A program made the translations under genes and the position numbers. DNA of 41,289 bases from Planctomycetaceae bacterium. Its GTDB lineage: Bacteria > Planctomycetota > Planctomycetia > Planctomycetales > Planctomycetaceae. The stretch is from positions 1 to 41,289 of the forward strand of contig OMIV01000174.1 of assembly GCA_900299185.1 (NCBI GenBank), in the 5' to 3' direction. The notes under the pieces are model-generated. The model did not search any database. It worked only from the letters and a program-made list of their open reading frames with translations, and was not told the origin of the DNA. Positions 20,559 to 28,891 of this stretch are shown in pieces; position 1 is the stretch's first letter, and each line of letters opens with the position of its first letter.

Positions 20559-21013
20559 TCTGCCACCTTATTGAACACGATCCATCGGTCTTTGGACGAG
20601 CCCGCGCTCGTCCTTCGCACCCGTCGTTGGTCCATCCTAGAAACATCCCTATCGAACACGTTTCGACAGCGAATTGCCACTGGTTTACGAGGGCGTTGGC
20701 CGGCTCGTATTGCAGCGACAGACAGCCACGGGGCGAACCCAGTGGGGAGATTTCAGACCAAACGATCAATCGAGCCGCCTCCGTTCGAAACCCGCTCGAA
20801 ACTCTTCGAGGCGGTCATCACAACGGTCTGCTGGCTGGCTGCGATGAGACGAGACTCGCAGAGCTTTCACTCTGAAGCTCGCCATTTTGTGCCTCGGGAA
20901 GAATGAACTCCTCTCGGCAAATTCCGGCGCAGTCCCCAAAGTTACCGGATGCCCGCTCAACTTCGCCAGGGGACGCGGTCGCGTTCGTCTCACTCAATTA
21001 AAAGTTCCTATCC
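20559..21013. other. Divergent intergenic region, SNF2 / Gfo-Idh-MocA
   Basis: These 455 nt lie between two divergent gene starts. Both strands were read for small ORFs with ribosome sites, hairpins and tRNA-like folds; nothing supportable was found. It should hold both promoters. Confidence 0.5.
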
Positions 21014-22009
21014 ATGTTGAAACTCGGAGTCATCGGCCTTGGGCCGGTTTGGGAGAGCTACCGAACCGCCATGACTCAATTGCGGCATCCTCTTCAAGTG
21101 ACGGCGGTCTTCGATCCTCGTCCGCAGATTGCCGCGCAAACCGCGAAAGATTTGAGAGCGACGGTGTGCCTGGGCATCAAAGCGTTGGCCGATCGACCCA
21201 ACGTGCAAGCCGTCTTGTTGATGGATCCAGGTTGGGTCGGAGCTGCAGCGATCGATCTGCTGGCTCAATGTCGAAAGCCGGTCTTCATCGCTCCGTGGCT
21301 CCCGTGCGATTTGGATTCTGCCGAGCACTGGTACTCGGCGACCGAGCAACACGGAGTGACATTGATGCCCGCCATGTGGCGGCGCTTCTTGCCCGTGACC
21401 ATTCGTCTGAAGGAGTTGCTGGCGACCGAACTGGGCGAACTACACGACATTCATTTGCCGTTGGAACTTGATCCGTCGAGCCGAGCAATCGACTCCGCCG
21501 AAGCTGTGATCGGCTGGTTCGATTTCGTGTGGTATCTGCTGCGACGCGAACCACGTTTCGATTCGGCAACATCTCAGCCGGACGAATGGTCGATCCAATT
21601 TCCGCCGAGGCAACCGCATCCCGTCGAAGGTGCGTCATCAGCCGCGACACGTTCGTGTCATTGGCGGATCCAATGGAAGCCGAGCCATTCGCCTGATGGT
21701 TTGCGGCAGCGATTGGCCGACGGTGCAATGCCCGCTGCCGGAGTTTGCAATCGGTTGGACTTCGAGAACTCGCCCTTGCCGCGAGTGCATCTTGTTTGTG
21801 AACGCGGGACCGCCACGGTGCTCGATCGGACTACGTTGCAATGGCAGCGTCACGGCGGTGAGCTCGAAACCGAGCAACTGACTTCTGATCGTCCCGAGCG
21901 GCTCATCATGTTGGACCACTTCGCTCGCCGGGCGGTTGGAGGATTAATTCCAGTCGCGGACTTCAACGATGTCGCGCGCGTGCTGAGATTGATTCGCGCG
22001 GCGAAGTAA
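21014..22009 (+). CDS. Gfo/Idh/MocA family oxidoreductase-like protein
   Basis: The product has 331 residues. The N-terminal NAD(P)-binding Rossmann fold starts LKLGVIGLGPVWESYRTAM; the second strand AVFDPRPQIAAQTAKDL and the segment VQAVLLMDPGWVGAAAIDLL follow the Gfo/Idh/MocA pattern. The usual E-K-P after the fifth strand, whose lysine takes part in catalysis, is replaced here by IAPWLPCD. The C-terminal half is divergent. This may be a non-catalytic or altered member. It stands alone, and no Shine-Dalgarno is visible before the ATG. Confidence 0.72.
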   Translation: MLKLGVIGLGPVWESYRTAMTQLRHPLQVTAVFDPRPQIAAQTAKDLRATVCLGIKALADRPNVQAVLLMDPGWVGAAAIDLLAQCRKPVFIAPWLPCDLDSAEHWYSATEQHGVTLMPAMWRRFLPVTIRLKELLATELGELHDIHLPLELDPSSRAIDSAEAVIGWFDFVWYLLRREPRFDSATSQPDEWSIQFPPRQPHPVEGASSAATRSCHWRIQWKPSHSPDGLRQRLADGAMPAAGVCNRLDFENSPLPRVHLVCERGTATVLDRTTLQWQRHGGELETEQLTSDRPERLIMLDHFARRAVGGLIPVADFNDVARVLRLIRAAK

Positions 22010-22291
22010 CGCCGCCGATCGCGTTGCATCTGGGGAGTAAGATCTCACACAGGTGCGGAGCACGTAGACGAATATGTTTAGGGCTCATCGCCATTCGGTT
22101 CATCGCGCTGGTTGGCCGAGAATGTGCGTGAGGCAATTGCCTGCTTGATCGTGGGCGGTTGCCTGAATGTGGGAGGGAAATCAGATCGCACACCTCTCGC
22201 ATTAGAAGTGAGACATAGAGTTCGATGCGGGTATGTCGGCAGTGGTGCTGACAGGCGCCTGCGTCTTTCTCTTGATCTCACTAGGAACGCC

Positions 22292-23536
22292 ATGAGCGAG
22301 TCCAATTCAGCCGTGCTGGAAGCACCGTCCGCGTTGGCGGATACGGTCGCTGTCGGCATCGATGACTTGCTCATCGGTCGTCCGATTCAGTTTCCCATCT
22401 TCGATGACAACGGCGTGCTGCTGTTAGCCGAAGGGGCGATTATTACATCCGACTTCAAGCGGTTGCTGCGGCAACGCAAGCTGCCGGAAGTCAAAGTCCA
22501 TAAGGACGACGTTGCCAATATCACGCTCAGCTCGGACATCCTGGCCGGCGTGGAAGAATTCAGCTTCGACAACGCGATCACTCAGCAACTCGACAAGTTG
22601 GTCGAAGGTGGTTTGCCGCCGCTGCAAAACAATGGGCCAGCCGTCAAAGACAGCATGGTCTCGTTGGGTCGCATTGCCTACGACAACAAGCAGCGCGAGC
22701 GATTGGTCGAACGCAATAAAGAGAACAGCAAGGCGCTCAACAACATGCTCGACGAAGCCTTGAATGGCGGTCGTTTGGATGGTGCTGTGGCGACTCAGAT
22801 GGCGGGCGCGTACCTCAACGAAATGCGTGCCGATGTCGAGAACGTGCTGACGTCCTCCGTCGGTGTTTTCGATGACGAATGCTTGTCTCACCAAGCGTTG
22901 CAAACATCCATGCTGGCGATGGCGCTGGGCATCGAGTTGGGTTTCGATACGGCCAACGTCCGCACGCTCGGACTGATTGGGCTGGTGCATGATTGGGGCA
23001 TGATGAAAGTCCCCACTCGCATTCGTCATTCAGCGACGCCTCTAACCGCCGAGCAATTTCACGAAGTCAAAAAGCATCCGATTTACTCGTTGGAGTTGCT
23101 CGATCGAGCGACCTCCATTCCCGGCATCGTGTCGTTGGTCTCGTACCAAATTCATGAGCGACCCAATGGGACGGGCTATCCTCGCGGTCGATCGGGCAAC
23201 GCGATTCATCAATTTGCGCGAGTGATCGCAGTGGCTGACGCTTACACCGCCATGACCACCGCGCGTAAGTGGCGACCAGCCTTCATGGCGTATGCCGCTG
23301 TGGAAACGTTGGTACGCGATGCAGGCAAGAAAGCATTCGACCCAGTTGCGGTGCGAGCACTGCTCAATGTGCTAGCGCTGTTTCCAATTGGCAGCTTGGT
23401 GACGCTGTCGGATGGCAGTGTCGCGCGGGTCATGCGTCGCAACGGAAAGAACTACACCAAGCCCATCGTGCAACGTTTGCAAGATGGGACTGGTCCAAGA
23501 TGGGACTGGTCATCGGGTGGATTCTACGTCTGCTGA
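22292..23536 (+). CDS. HD-GYP domain protein, C-terminus frameshifted by a 16-bp duplication
   Basis: The product has 414 residues as read. ATG 22292 follows AGGA at about 7 nt; the frame is open from 22112 but that part is not protein-like. An N-terminal module (DDLLIGRPIQFPIFDDNGVL) and a linker precede the HD-GYP domain, a c-di-GMP phosphodiesterase fold: H200, HD at 233-234 in VHDWGMMKVP, H262, and IHERPNGTGYP (287-297). Several metal and signature residues differ: HDxGK is HDWGM and HHExxDG is IHERPNG, so activity may be reduced. At 23480-23511 the 16-mer caagatgggactggtc is repeated in tandem and shifts the frame. With one copy removed the protein would run on to 23654 (448 residues). 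Confidence 0.85.
   Translation: MSESNSAVLEAPSALADTVAVGIDDLLIGRPIQFPIFDDNGVLLLAEGAIITSDFKRLLRQRKLPEVKVHKDDVANITLSSDILAGVEEFSFDNAITQQLDKLVEGGLPPLQNNGPAVKDSMVSLGRIAYDNKQRERLVERNKENSKALNNMLDEALNGGRLDGAVATQMAGAYLNEMRADVENVLTSSVGVFDDECLSHQALQTSMLAMALGIELGFDTANVRTLGLIGLVHDWGMMKVPTRIRHSATPLTAEQFHEVKKHPIYSLELLDRATSIPGIVSLVSYQIHERPNGTGYPRGRSGNAIHQFARVIAVADAYTAMTTARKWRPAFMAYAAVETLVRDAGKKAFDPVAVRALLNVLALFPIGSLVTLSDGSVARVMRRNGKNYTKPIVQRLQDGTGPRWDWSSGGFYVC
23480..23511 (+). repeat. Perfect 16-bp tandem duplication inside the HD-GYP gene
   Basis: The unit caagatgggactggtc occupies 23480-23495 and again 23496-23511. Sixteen is not a multiple of three, so the second copy moves the frame. The single-copy version would read QDGTGHRVDSTSADNILDLS and continue in the other frame to TAA 23652-23654. 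Confidence 0.97.
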
Positions 23537-23703
23537 CAACATCTTGGATTTGAGCCAATCCCAGTTGTCTGTCGAGCAGGCTTTACCAACACCGGGCCGC
23601 GATGAGTTGTCGCTGTCCGATGCTTTGAAACTGACCGAATCAAGCACTTGGTAACTCAACGCCGCCATCACGTCGGGCCGTCGATGGGAGCAAAGACTGA
23701 ATC

Positions 23704-24108
23704 ATGATTGCTGAAGAAGTTGTTTTTGAACGCGAAGACAAACTCGCTGAGCGCGTTCTGGACATGCTGGACCGTTGGGCCGAACGCCTTAACGGCCATC
23801 AAGACCAGAAGAGCGAGTTTCCTCGGAAGCGATTCCGTGCGCGAGTCACCGTCTACATCCCAGAAACGGATGGGATGGCTGGTGAGTGCGCTGAGTCCAC
23901 GAGCTTTCATGTTTGGTCTCGCAACCTGTCGCAGGGCGGCATGTCGTTCATCTATCGCGGTCACATCAAGGCCGAGCGGATTGTGGTGTGTCTCGATCCC
24001 GAGAAGGGCGGGACTCACTGGTATCAGGGGCAGCTTGTGAGGAAGCGACTCGTACACAACGACTTTTGGGAGTACGGCGTCAAGTTCACAGGCACCGCGC
24101 AGATCTAG
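23704..24108 (+). CDS. PilZ domain protein
   Basis: The product has 134 residues. The region RKRFRAR (41-47, an R-x-x-x-R) and N74-L-S76-Q-G-G79 in SRNLSQGGMSF are the two PilZ motifs that bind cyclic di-GMP. The first 40 residues are a charged helix. The C-terminal half has the beta-barrel pattern (IVVCLDPEKGG, GQLVRKRLVH, WEYGVKFTG). It lies just downstream of the HD-GYP gene and upstream of cheX and cheY on the same strand, which suggests a c-di-GMP effector in one signalling cluster. Confidence 0.88.
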   Translation: MIAEEVVFEREDKLAERVLDMLDRWAERLNGHQDQKSEFPRKRFRARVTVYIPETDGMAGECAESTSFHVWSRNLSQGGMSFIYRGHIKAERIVVCLDPEKGGTHWYQGQLVRKRLVHNDFWEYGVKFTGTAQI

Positions 24109-24214
24109 TCGTTCGAGATTCAGCCGCACCGAGAATTGCTTGGTGAGGAACACATCGGTTCGTGACCAAGGAAACGAGCCACATTCATGCACTTCATCAG
24201 GGCCTAGGTGCTCA

Positions 24215-24712
24215 ATGCCACTTATCGAAACAGATTCCGCCACACGAGCTTTTATCGACCCAGTCATCGAAGCCGTTGTGGTCATGTTTGATCGCATGTT
24301 CGAAAGCGGTGTCCGGCAAACGGCAATCAGCTCGACTCAGTCTGACTGCCTTTTCGAAACCACGTCCATTGTTGGATTAGCTGGCGACTACTCGGGCTCG
24401 TTCTGCATCAGCGCTCCGAACGAGACCTTGTTTGCGATTGTGAAACGAGCGCTGGATTTGGAACGGACAGAAGTCGATCGCCTCTGTCGCGACTCGCTGA
24501 ACGAACTGGCCAACGTGATTGCTGGTTACGCCAAAGATCGACTGATCGAAGACGACATCAAACTTGGACTACCCACTGCAGTGCAGGGCCGCGGTGTGGC
24601 CATCAACTACCCACAAACAGTTGAACCAGTTCGCATCGACTTTGAATCAGACATGGGGCGTCTGATGGTCGTGTTTGGGTTGGTGAGGCGAACCAAAGGA
24701 GACTCGCAATGA
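24215..24712 (+). CDS. cheX: CheX-like chemotaxis phosphatase
   Basis: The product has 165 residues from ATG 24215. CheX-type phosphatases speed dephosphorylation of CheY. The key helix is DSLNELANVIAGYAKDRL, with the E-x-x-N pair (E97, N100) that positions the attacking water. GDYSGSFCISAPNETLFAIV and the GLPTAVQGRGVAI segment fit the fold. The frame is open upstream to 24140 but that stretch is not family-like. The stop overlaps the cheY start by four bases (ATGA, 24709-24712), so the two are translationally coupled and the CheY is its likely substrate. Confidence 0.87.
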   Translation: MPLIETDSATRAFIDPVIEAVVVMFDRMFESGVRQTAISSTQSDCLFETTSIVGLAGDYSGSFCISAPNETLFAIVKRALDLERTEVDRLCRDSLNELANVIAGYAKDRLIEDDIKLGLPTAVQGRGVAINYPQTVEPVRIDFESDMGRLMVVFGLVRRTKGDSQ

Positions 24713-25074
24713 AAGTTATGGTTGTTGACGATTCGGAAATGACTCGCATGATCGCCAAGAAGACGTTGAAGAACCTCGGTGTTTCCGACGTTCTGGAAGC
24801 CGCTGACGGTGCGATTGCGTTGGGAATTTTCAAAGAGAACCCCGCTGACGTGATCTTCAGCGATTGGAACATGCCCAACATGGATGGCCTGACGATGCTC
24901 AAAGAGATTCGTCAGCTCAATCCCAACGTGCCGGTCATCATGATCACGACCGAAGGCTCGAAGGGGAAAGTCGTGCAAGCTATTCAAGAAGGCGTCAGCG
25001 ATTACCTCGTGAAGCCATTCACTCCGGCATCGTTGCAAGAGAAGTTGGCGAAGTGGATCGGAGTGCCGGTCTAA
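24709..25074 (+). CDS. cheY: CheY-like single-domain response regulator
   Basis: The product has 121 residues and is a receiver domain only. It has the acidic pair D7-D8 (VMVVDDSEMTR), the phospho-acceptor D52 in FSDWNMPNMDG, T80-T81 (MITTEGSKG) and K102 (YLVKPFTP). The FSDWNMP and EGSKGKV wording is that of chemotaxis CheY. It overlaps cheX by ATGA. No CheA or methyl-accepting protein is in the window. Its target could be the flagellar switch or another output. Confidence 0.95.
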   Translation: MKVMVVDDSEMTRMIAKKTLKNLGVSDVLEAADGAIALGIFKENPADVIFSDWNMPNMDGLTMLKEIRQLNPNVPVIMITTEGSKGKVVQAIQEGVSDYLVKPFTPASLQEKLAKWIGVPV

Positions 25075-25297
25075 GTCCGACGAAGTCGCGATCGTTCAAT
25101 CCCCGCACGAGCGTTGCGACTGTATTGCGATGTCTCTCGCATCTCGAAAACCTTCCGTAACTGAAATCAGCAGCCGGTCCAACCTGGCTGACGGTTTTGG
25201 TGTCGGAAAGTTTTTCATTTGGCTTCCTCGGAAGATGACATCGCAATCAGTCAAACAGAGCTGCGACGCGATCGTCACTTCCCGCTAAGGCTCGTTC

Positions 25298-27574
25298 ATG
25301 AAACCGCTGAAGACGCTGGTCCTCGAATATCTCGCCAAGTCCGGCGACAAGCCGCTGCGACCTCGAGCCTTGGCCAAACGATTCGGAGTTCCCAAACACC
25401 AACGTCAGCAGTTTGAAGATCTGCTGCGCGAGTTAGCGGCCGGTGGGAAAGTCAAAGCCGAGCGTGATGGTCGCGTGGGGAATGTTGATGCTCTGCAGGC
25501 TGCGCGCAGCGGATTTTTGCGCGGGATCATTCGCATCAACGATCGAGGCGGCTGGTTCTCGCCTCATCCCGACGATGACACCACGCGCGATGTCTTCACC
25601 TACGAACGAGGTGACAACGACATCTTCATCTTTCCGGAATCCCTGGCCGACGCGCACGACGGCGACGAAGTGTTGGTGAAACCGTCGCGTCAACGAGCCG
25701 CTCGCGGACGACGCACGGGCTCGGTCGAGAAGATCGTCAAACGCAAGACGACGTCCTTCGTCGGCAGCTACTTCGAAGAGCATCATCGCAGTTATGTGCG
25801 CGTCGACGGCAAGTCGTTCGATGCGCCCATTTATGTCGGAGATCCCGGAGCCAAAGGCGCGACGGTCGGTGACAAAGTCGTCATTGAACTTGTCCGCTTT
25901 CCGTCAGCAACTCGCAGCGCCGAAGGTGTCATCACCAAGCTGCTGGGACCGCGCGGCGAGCCGGGTGTTGACGAGCAGATCATCATTCACGAACTGAGCT
26001 TGCCGGATGAGTTTCCGGAAGAAGTGATGGTCGCGGCTCGCGAGCAAGTGGCTCTGTTCGATGAAACGCAGCTCGGCGATCGCACCGACTTCACGAACGA
26101 GACCATCATCACCATCGATCCGATCGACGCGCGCGACTTCGACGATGCCATCTCGTTGAAGCAAACCGAAGATGGGCACTGGCATCTGGGAGTGCATATC
26201 GCCGACGTTGCTCACTTTGTTCCAGCTAAGAGCGTGCTTGATCAAGAAGCGGCCAAGCGCGGCACCAGCGTCTATCTGCCAGGCCGCGTGCTGCCGATGA
26301 TTCCCGAGCAGATCTCGAATGGACTCGCGAGCCTGCAACCGGGGCGAGTTCGCTTTACGAAGTCGGCACTCATCGAATTCAGTGCCGACGGCATCCCGCT
26401 GCACACCGAGTTTCATAACTCGGCGATTCGTTCAACTCGGCGCTTCGCTTACGAAGAGATCATGCCGATCGTCGAGGAGCCGGAGCAGTTCAAGAAGTCG
26501 CTGCCTCAAGAAGTGGTGGCGCTCATACTTCGCATGCATGAACTCGCCATGCTGCTGCGACAACGCCGTTTCGAAGGCGGGGCACTCGAGCTCTATTTGC
26601 CCGAGACCAAGTTGCAGCTTGACGCGGACGGCAAAGTGCAAGGTATGAAAGAACTCGCACACGACCAAAGTCATCAGATGATCGAGGAGTTCATGCTGGC
26701 TGCGAACATGGCGGTCGCTCGCAAACTGACCGATTGCAGCATCAACTTCCTGCGGCGCAATCATGGCCGACCGAATCCCATGAAGCTGCAAGGCTTTGCC
26801 GAGTTCGTTGAAAGCCTCGGCTTCCATTTGAAGAAGCACCAAAGTCGGCACGAACTGCAGCGGCTCTTGGACCGAGTCAAAGGTCAGCCCTTCGAGCAAG
26901 CCGTGAACTTCGCGTTGCTGCGCAGCATGCAACAAGCGATGTACTCGCCCGTGCAAGAAGGCCATTACGCGTTGGCTGTGGAAGATTACTGCCACTTCAC
27001 CAGTCCGATTCGGCGTTACCCAGATCTCACAGTGCATCGGCTGCTCGATGAAGTCATTCGTCGCGACAAGAGCCGACAGAAGGACGAACGGACGCGAGCA
27101 ATCGGCATGGGGCTTCCGTTGCTGATCCGGTTAGGTCTGCACTGCTCTGGCACCGAACGCCGAGCTGCGATGGCGGAACGCGAACTGATTCGCATGAAGC
27201 TGCTGAGGCTCTTTGAAGGCTTCAAGTCGCGGACCTTTGAAGTCGTCATTACCAGTGTCGACAAGAAGGGCGTTTACGCGCGATCGACCGAATATCCGGT
27301 CGACGGATTCATTCCGATCTACAAGCTCGCTGAAGGAAAACTCGACTACGACCGAGTGACTCGCACGCTGACCGGTCGACGCGGCACGTCGTTCAAACTG
27401 GGTGATCGTCTCGATGTCCGCATTGCGAAACTCAATCCCGACGAGCGCGTCTTAGAGTGGGCACCACTGACCTATAAGCCGCGCGAAAAGACGAAGCGTC
27501 GAGTCGTCGCCGACAAACATGCGAAGTCGCAGCGTCGATCATCGACCATCAAGAAGCCGCGCCGACGTTCGTAA
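25298..27574 (+). CDS. rnr: Ribonuclease R
   Basis: RNase R is a processive 3'-5' exoribonuclease that degrades structured RNA. The product has 758 residues. An N-terminal winged helix (RALAKRFGVPKHQRQQFEDL) is followed by cold-shock domains, then the RNB catalytic domain with ITIDPIDARDFDDAISL (about 272-288, the metal-binding aspartates) and GVHIADVAHFV, and EDYCHFTSPIRRYPDLTVHR. The S1 domain is near VVITSVDKKGVYARSTEYPV. A Lys/Arg-rich tail (about 735-758) resembles the basic tail of RNase R, not RNase II. It starts 223 nt after cheY, with nothing clear in between. Confidence 0.97.
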   Translation: MKPLKTLVLEYLAKSGDKPLRPRALAKRFGVPKHQRQQFEDLLRELAAGGKVKAERDGRVGNVDALQAARSGFLRGIIRINDRGGWFSPHPDDDTTRDVFTYERGDNDIFIFPESLADAHDGDEVLVKPSRQRAARGRRTGSVEKIVKRKTTSFVGSYFEEHHRSYVRVDGKSFDAPIYVGDPGAKGATVGDKVVIELVRFPSATRSAEGVITKLLGPRGEPGVDEQIIIHELSLPDEFPEEVMVAAREQVALFDETQLGDRTDFTNETIITIDPIDARDFDDAISLKQTEDGHWHLGVHIADVAHFVPAKSVLDQEAAKRGTSVYLPGRVLPMIPEQISNGLASLQPGRVRFTKSALIEFSADGIPLHTEFHNSAIRSTRRFAYEEIMPIVEEPEQFKKSLPQEVVALILRMHELAMLLRQRRFEGGALELYLPETKLQLDADGKVQGMKELAHDQSHQMIEEFMLAANMAVARKLTDCSINFLRRNHGRPNPMKLQGFAEFVESLGFHLKKHQSRHELQRLLDRVKGQPFEQAVNFALLRSMQQAMYSPVQEGHYALAVEDYCHFTSPIRRYPDLTVHRLLDEVIRRDKSRQKDERTRAIGMGLPLLIRLGLHCSGTERRAAMAERELIRMKLLRLFEGFKSRTFEVVITSVDKKGVYARSTEYPVDGFIPIYKLAEGKLDYDRVTRTLTGRRGTSFKLGDRLDVRIAKLNPDERVLEWAPLTYKPREKTKRRVVADKHAKSQRRSSTIKKPRRRS

Positions 27575-27578
27575 TTCC

Positions 27579-27606
27579 GCGAGTCGCAGAGCGACGCGCC
27601 TACGTA
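27579..27606 (-). repeat. 28-nt dispersed hairpin repeat, copy 1
   Basis: Its reverse complement begins tacgtaggcgcgtcgctctg and matches 27 of 28 bases of the copy at 31635-31662. Each copy holds an 8-bp stem (cgagtcgc with gcgactcg) around a 3-nt loop. It lies between the convergent ends of the RNase R and EpmA-like genes. It lacks a T-tract. Confidence 0.85.
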
Positions 27607-27639
27607 GCTCTGCCGCTCCGCGACTGAGACCGACAACGC

Positions 27640-28650
27640 TCAAGCTCGCTCTCTCGGAAACGCGATGACGTCATCGATGCTCGCGCACCCTAACGCCAGC
27701 ATCGCCAACCGATCAAATCCCAGCGCCACTCCGCAGCACGGCGGCAGTCCCGACTTCATCGCCTGGGCCATGCGAGTCGCACCTGGAAGATCGCGTACAC
27801 CTGTGACTTCCCGACGTGCGCGTTCCTGCGTTGTGCGAGCGGCGAATTCTTCGGGATCAGTCAGCTCGTGGTAACCGTTGCAGAGTTCGATGCCTCGGTC
27901 ATACAGCTCAAAGCGTTCGGCAACCGGCGGGTTCGAGCCCTCTCGCAACTTCGCCAATGCCGCTTGAGATGCCGGGTAATCGCAAACGAACTGCGGTCGT
28001 TCGAAGCCCAGATGAGGTTCAACCAACTCGGCCAACAATAGATTGAGCCAGTCATCTCGATCGTCGTCCTTCATGCCGAGAGGAATTGCGAGGTGGCGAC
28101 GCTCTGCGAACTCTCTTAGCTCGCGACTTGTTAGAGCGAGGACTCGCTGACCGACGTAGCGCTCGAACGCATCGTCGTAGGACAAAATCTCAAACGGCTT
28201 CTGCCAATGAGCGGCATTTGATTCCAGAGTTAAGTCCAACTTCGCGGCGCAGAGATAGATCGCTCTCACAAGCTGCTCAACGAACCGCATCTGGTCGAGA
28301 TGCGAATCACCGACGCGATACCACTCGACCATCGTGAACTCGGGATTGTGTTTGCGACCTCGCTCACCTTTCCGCATCACGCGACTGACCTGAAAGATGG
28401 CCGTCGCTCCCGCTGCTAGCAGTCGCTTCATGCCGGCTTCGGGTGATGTCTGTAAGAAAAACGACGTTCCGTCTGAGTCCGACGTCACGAAGGGATCGAG
28501 GTTCGTATCGACAACAACGTCCCGTGAGAGGATGGGCGTCTCGCATTCCCAGAAGCCTGCGTCAGTGAAGACTCTTCTTAGCTCTGCCAACAAACTGGCG
28601 CGTTGTTGCAGTCGAAGCAGTGTGGCAGTCGGAAGAAAGTCGAGCGGCAT
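27640..28650 (-). CDS. epmA: EpmA-like lysyl-tRNA-synthetase paralogue (EF-P lysine ligase)
   Basis: The product has 336 residues and is a class II aminoacyl-tRNA synthetase core without an anticodon-binding domain. Motif 1 region: FTDAGFWECETPILS. Motif 2: FQVSRVMRKGERGRKHNPEF followed by TMVEWY. Motif 3: CCGVALGFDRLAML. The length (about 325 in known EpmA) and the absence of the N-terminal OB fold separate it from LysS. EpmA adds beta-lysine to elongation factor P. No efp or epmB (lysine 2,3-aminomutase) is in the window, so the partner genes must lie elsewhere. Confidence 0.9.
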   Translation of the reverse strand: MPLDFLPTATLLRLQQRASLLAELRRVFTDAGFWECETPILSRDVVVDTNLDPFVTSDSDGTSFFLQTSPEAGMKRLLAAGATAIFQVSRVMRKGERGRKHNPEFTMVEWYRVGDSHLDQMRFVEQLVRAIYLCAAKLDLTLESNAAHWQKPFEILSYDDAFERYVGQRVLALTSRELREFAERRHLAIPLGMKDDDRDDWLNLLLAELVEPHLGFERPQFVCDYPASQAALAKLREGSNPPVAERFELYDRGIELCNGYHELTDPEEFAARTTQERARREVTGVRDLPGATRMAQAMKSGLPPCCGVALGFDRLAMLALGCASIDDVIAFPRERA

Positions 28651-28891
28651 GCGAGAACTCGGCAGAGCACGGGATCGGATTGGGATTCAAACAGCTAGAG
28701 GAGCCGAGGAAGGTTACATCGACCGATCCAACAACACCCTGCGTGAAGAACAGCCCCAAGAGTCCGTCGTCTTCTTTCCCGATTCGCGTTCAATTCCATT
28801 CGCGCGGCGAATCGTCAATCGCTACTCAAATCGCAATCAAAGCAGAGAGCACGCAGGCGAAGACCAACCGAGCCAAGACAACGATCTTCGG

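Noticed and set aside
25170-25200. Possible terminator hairpin after cheY
   Set aside because: The stem cagccgg/cctggctg has a bulge and only a short, broken T-stretch follows; too weak to list.
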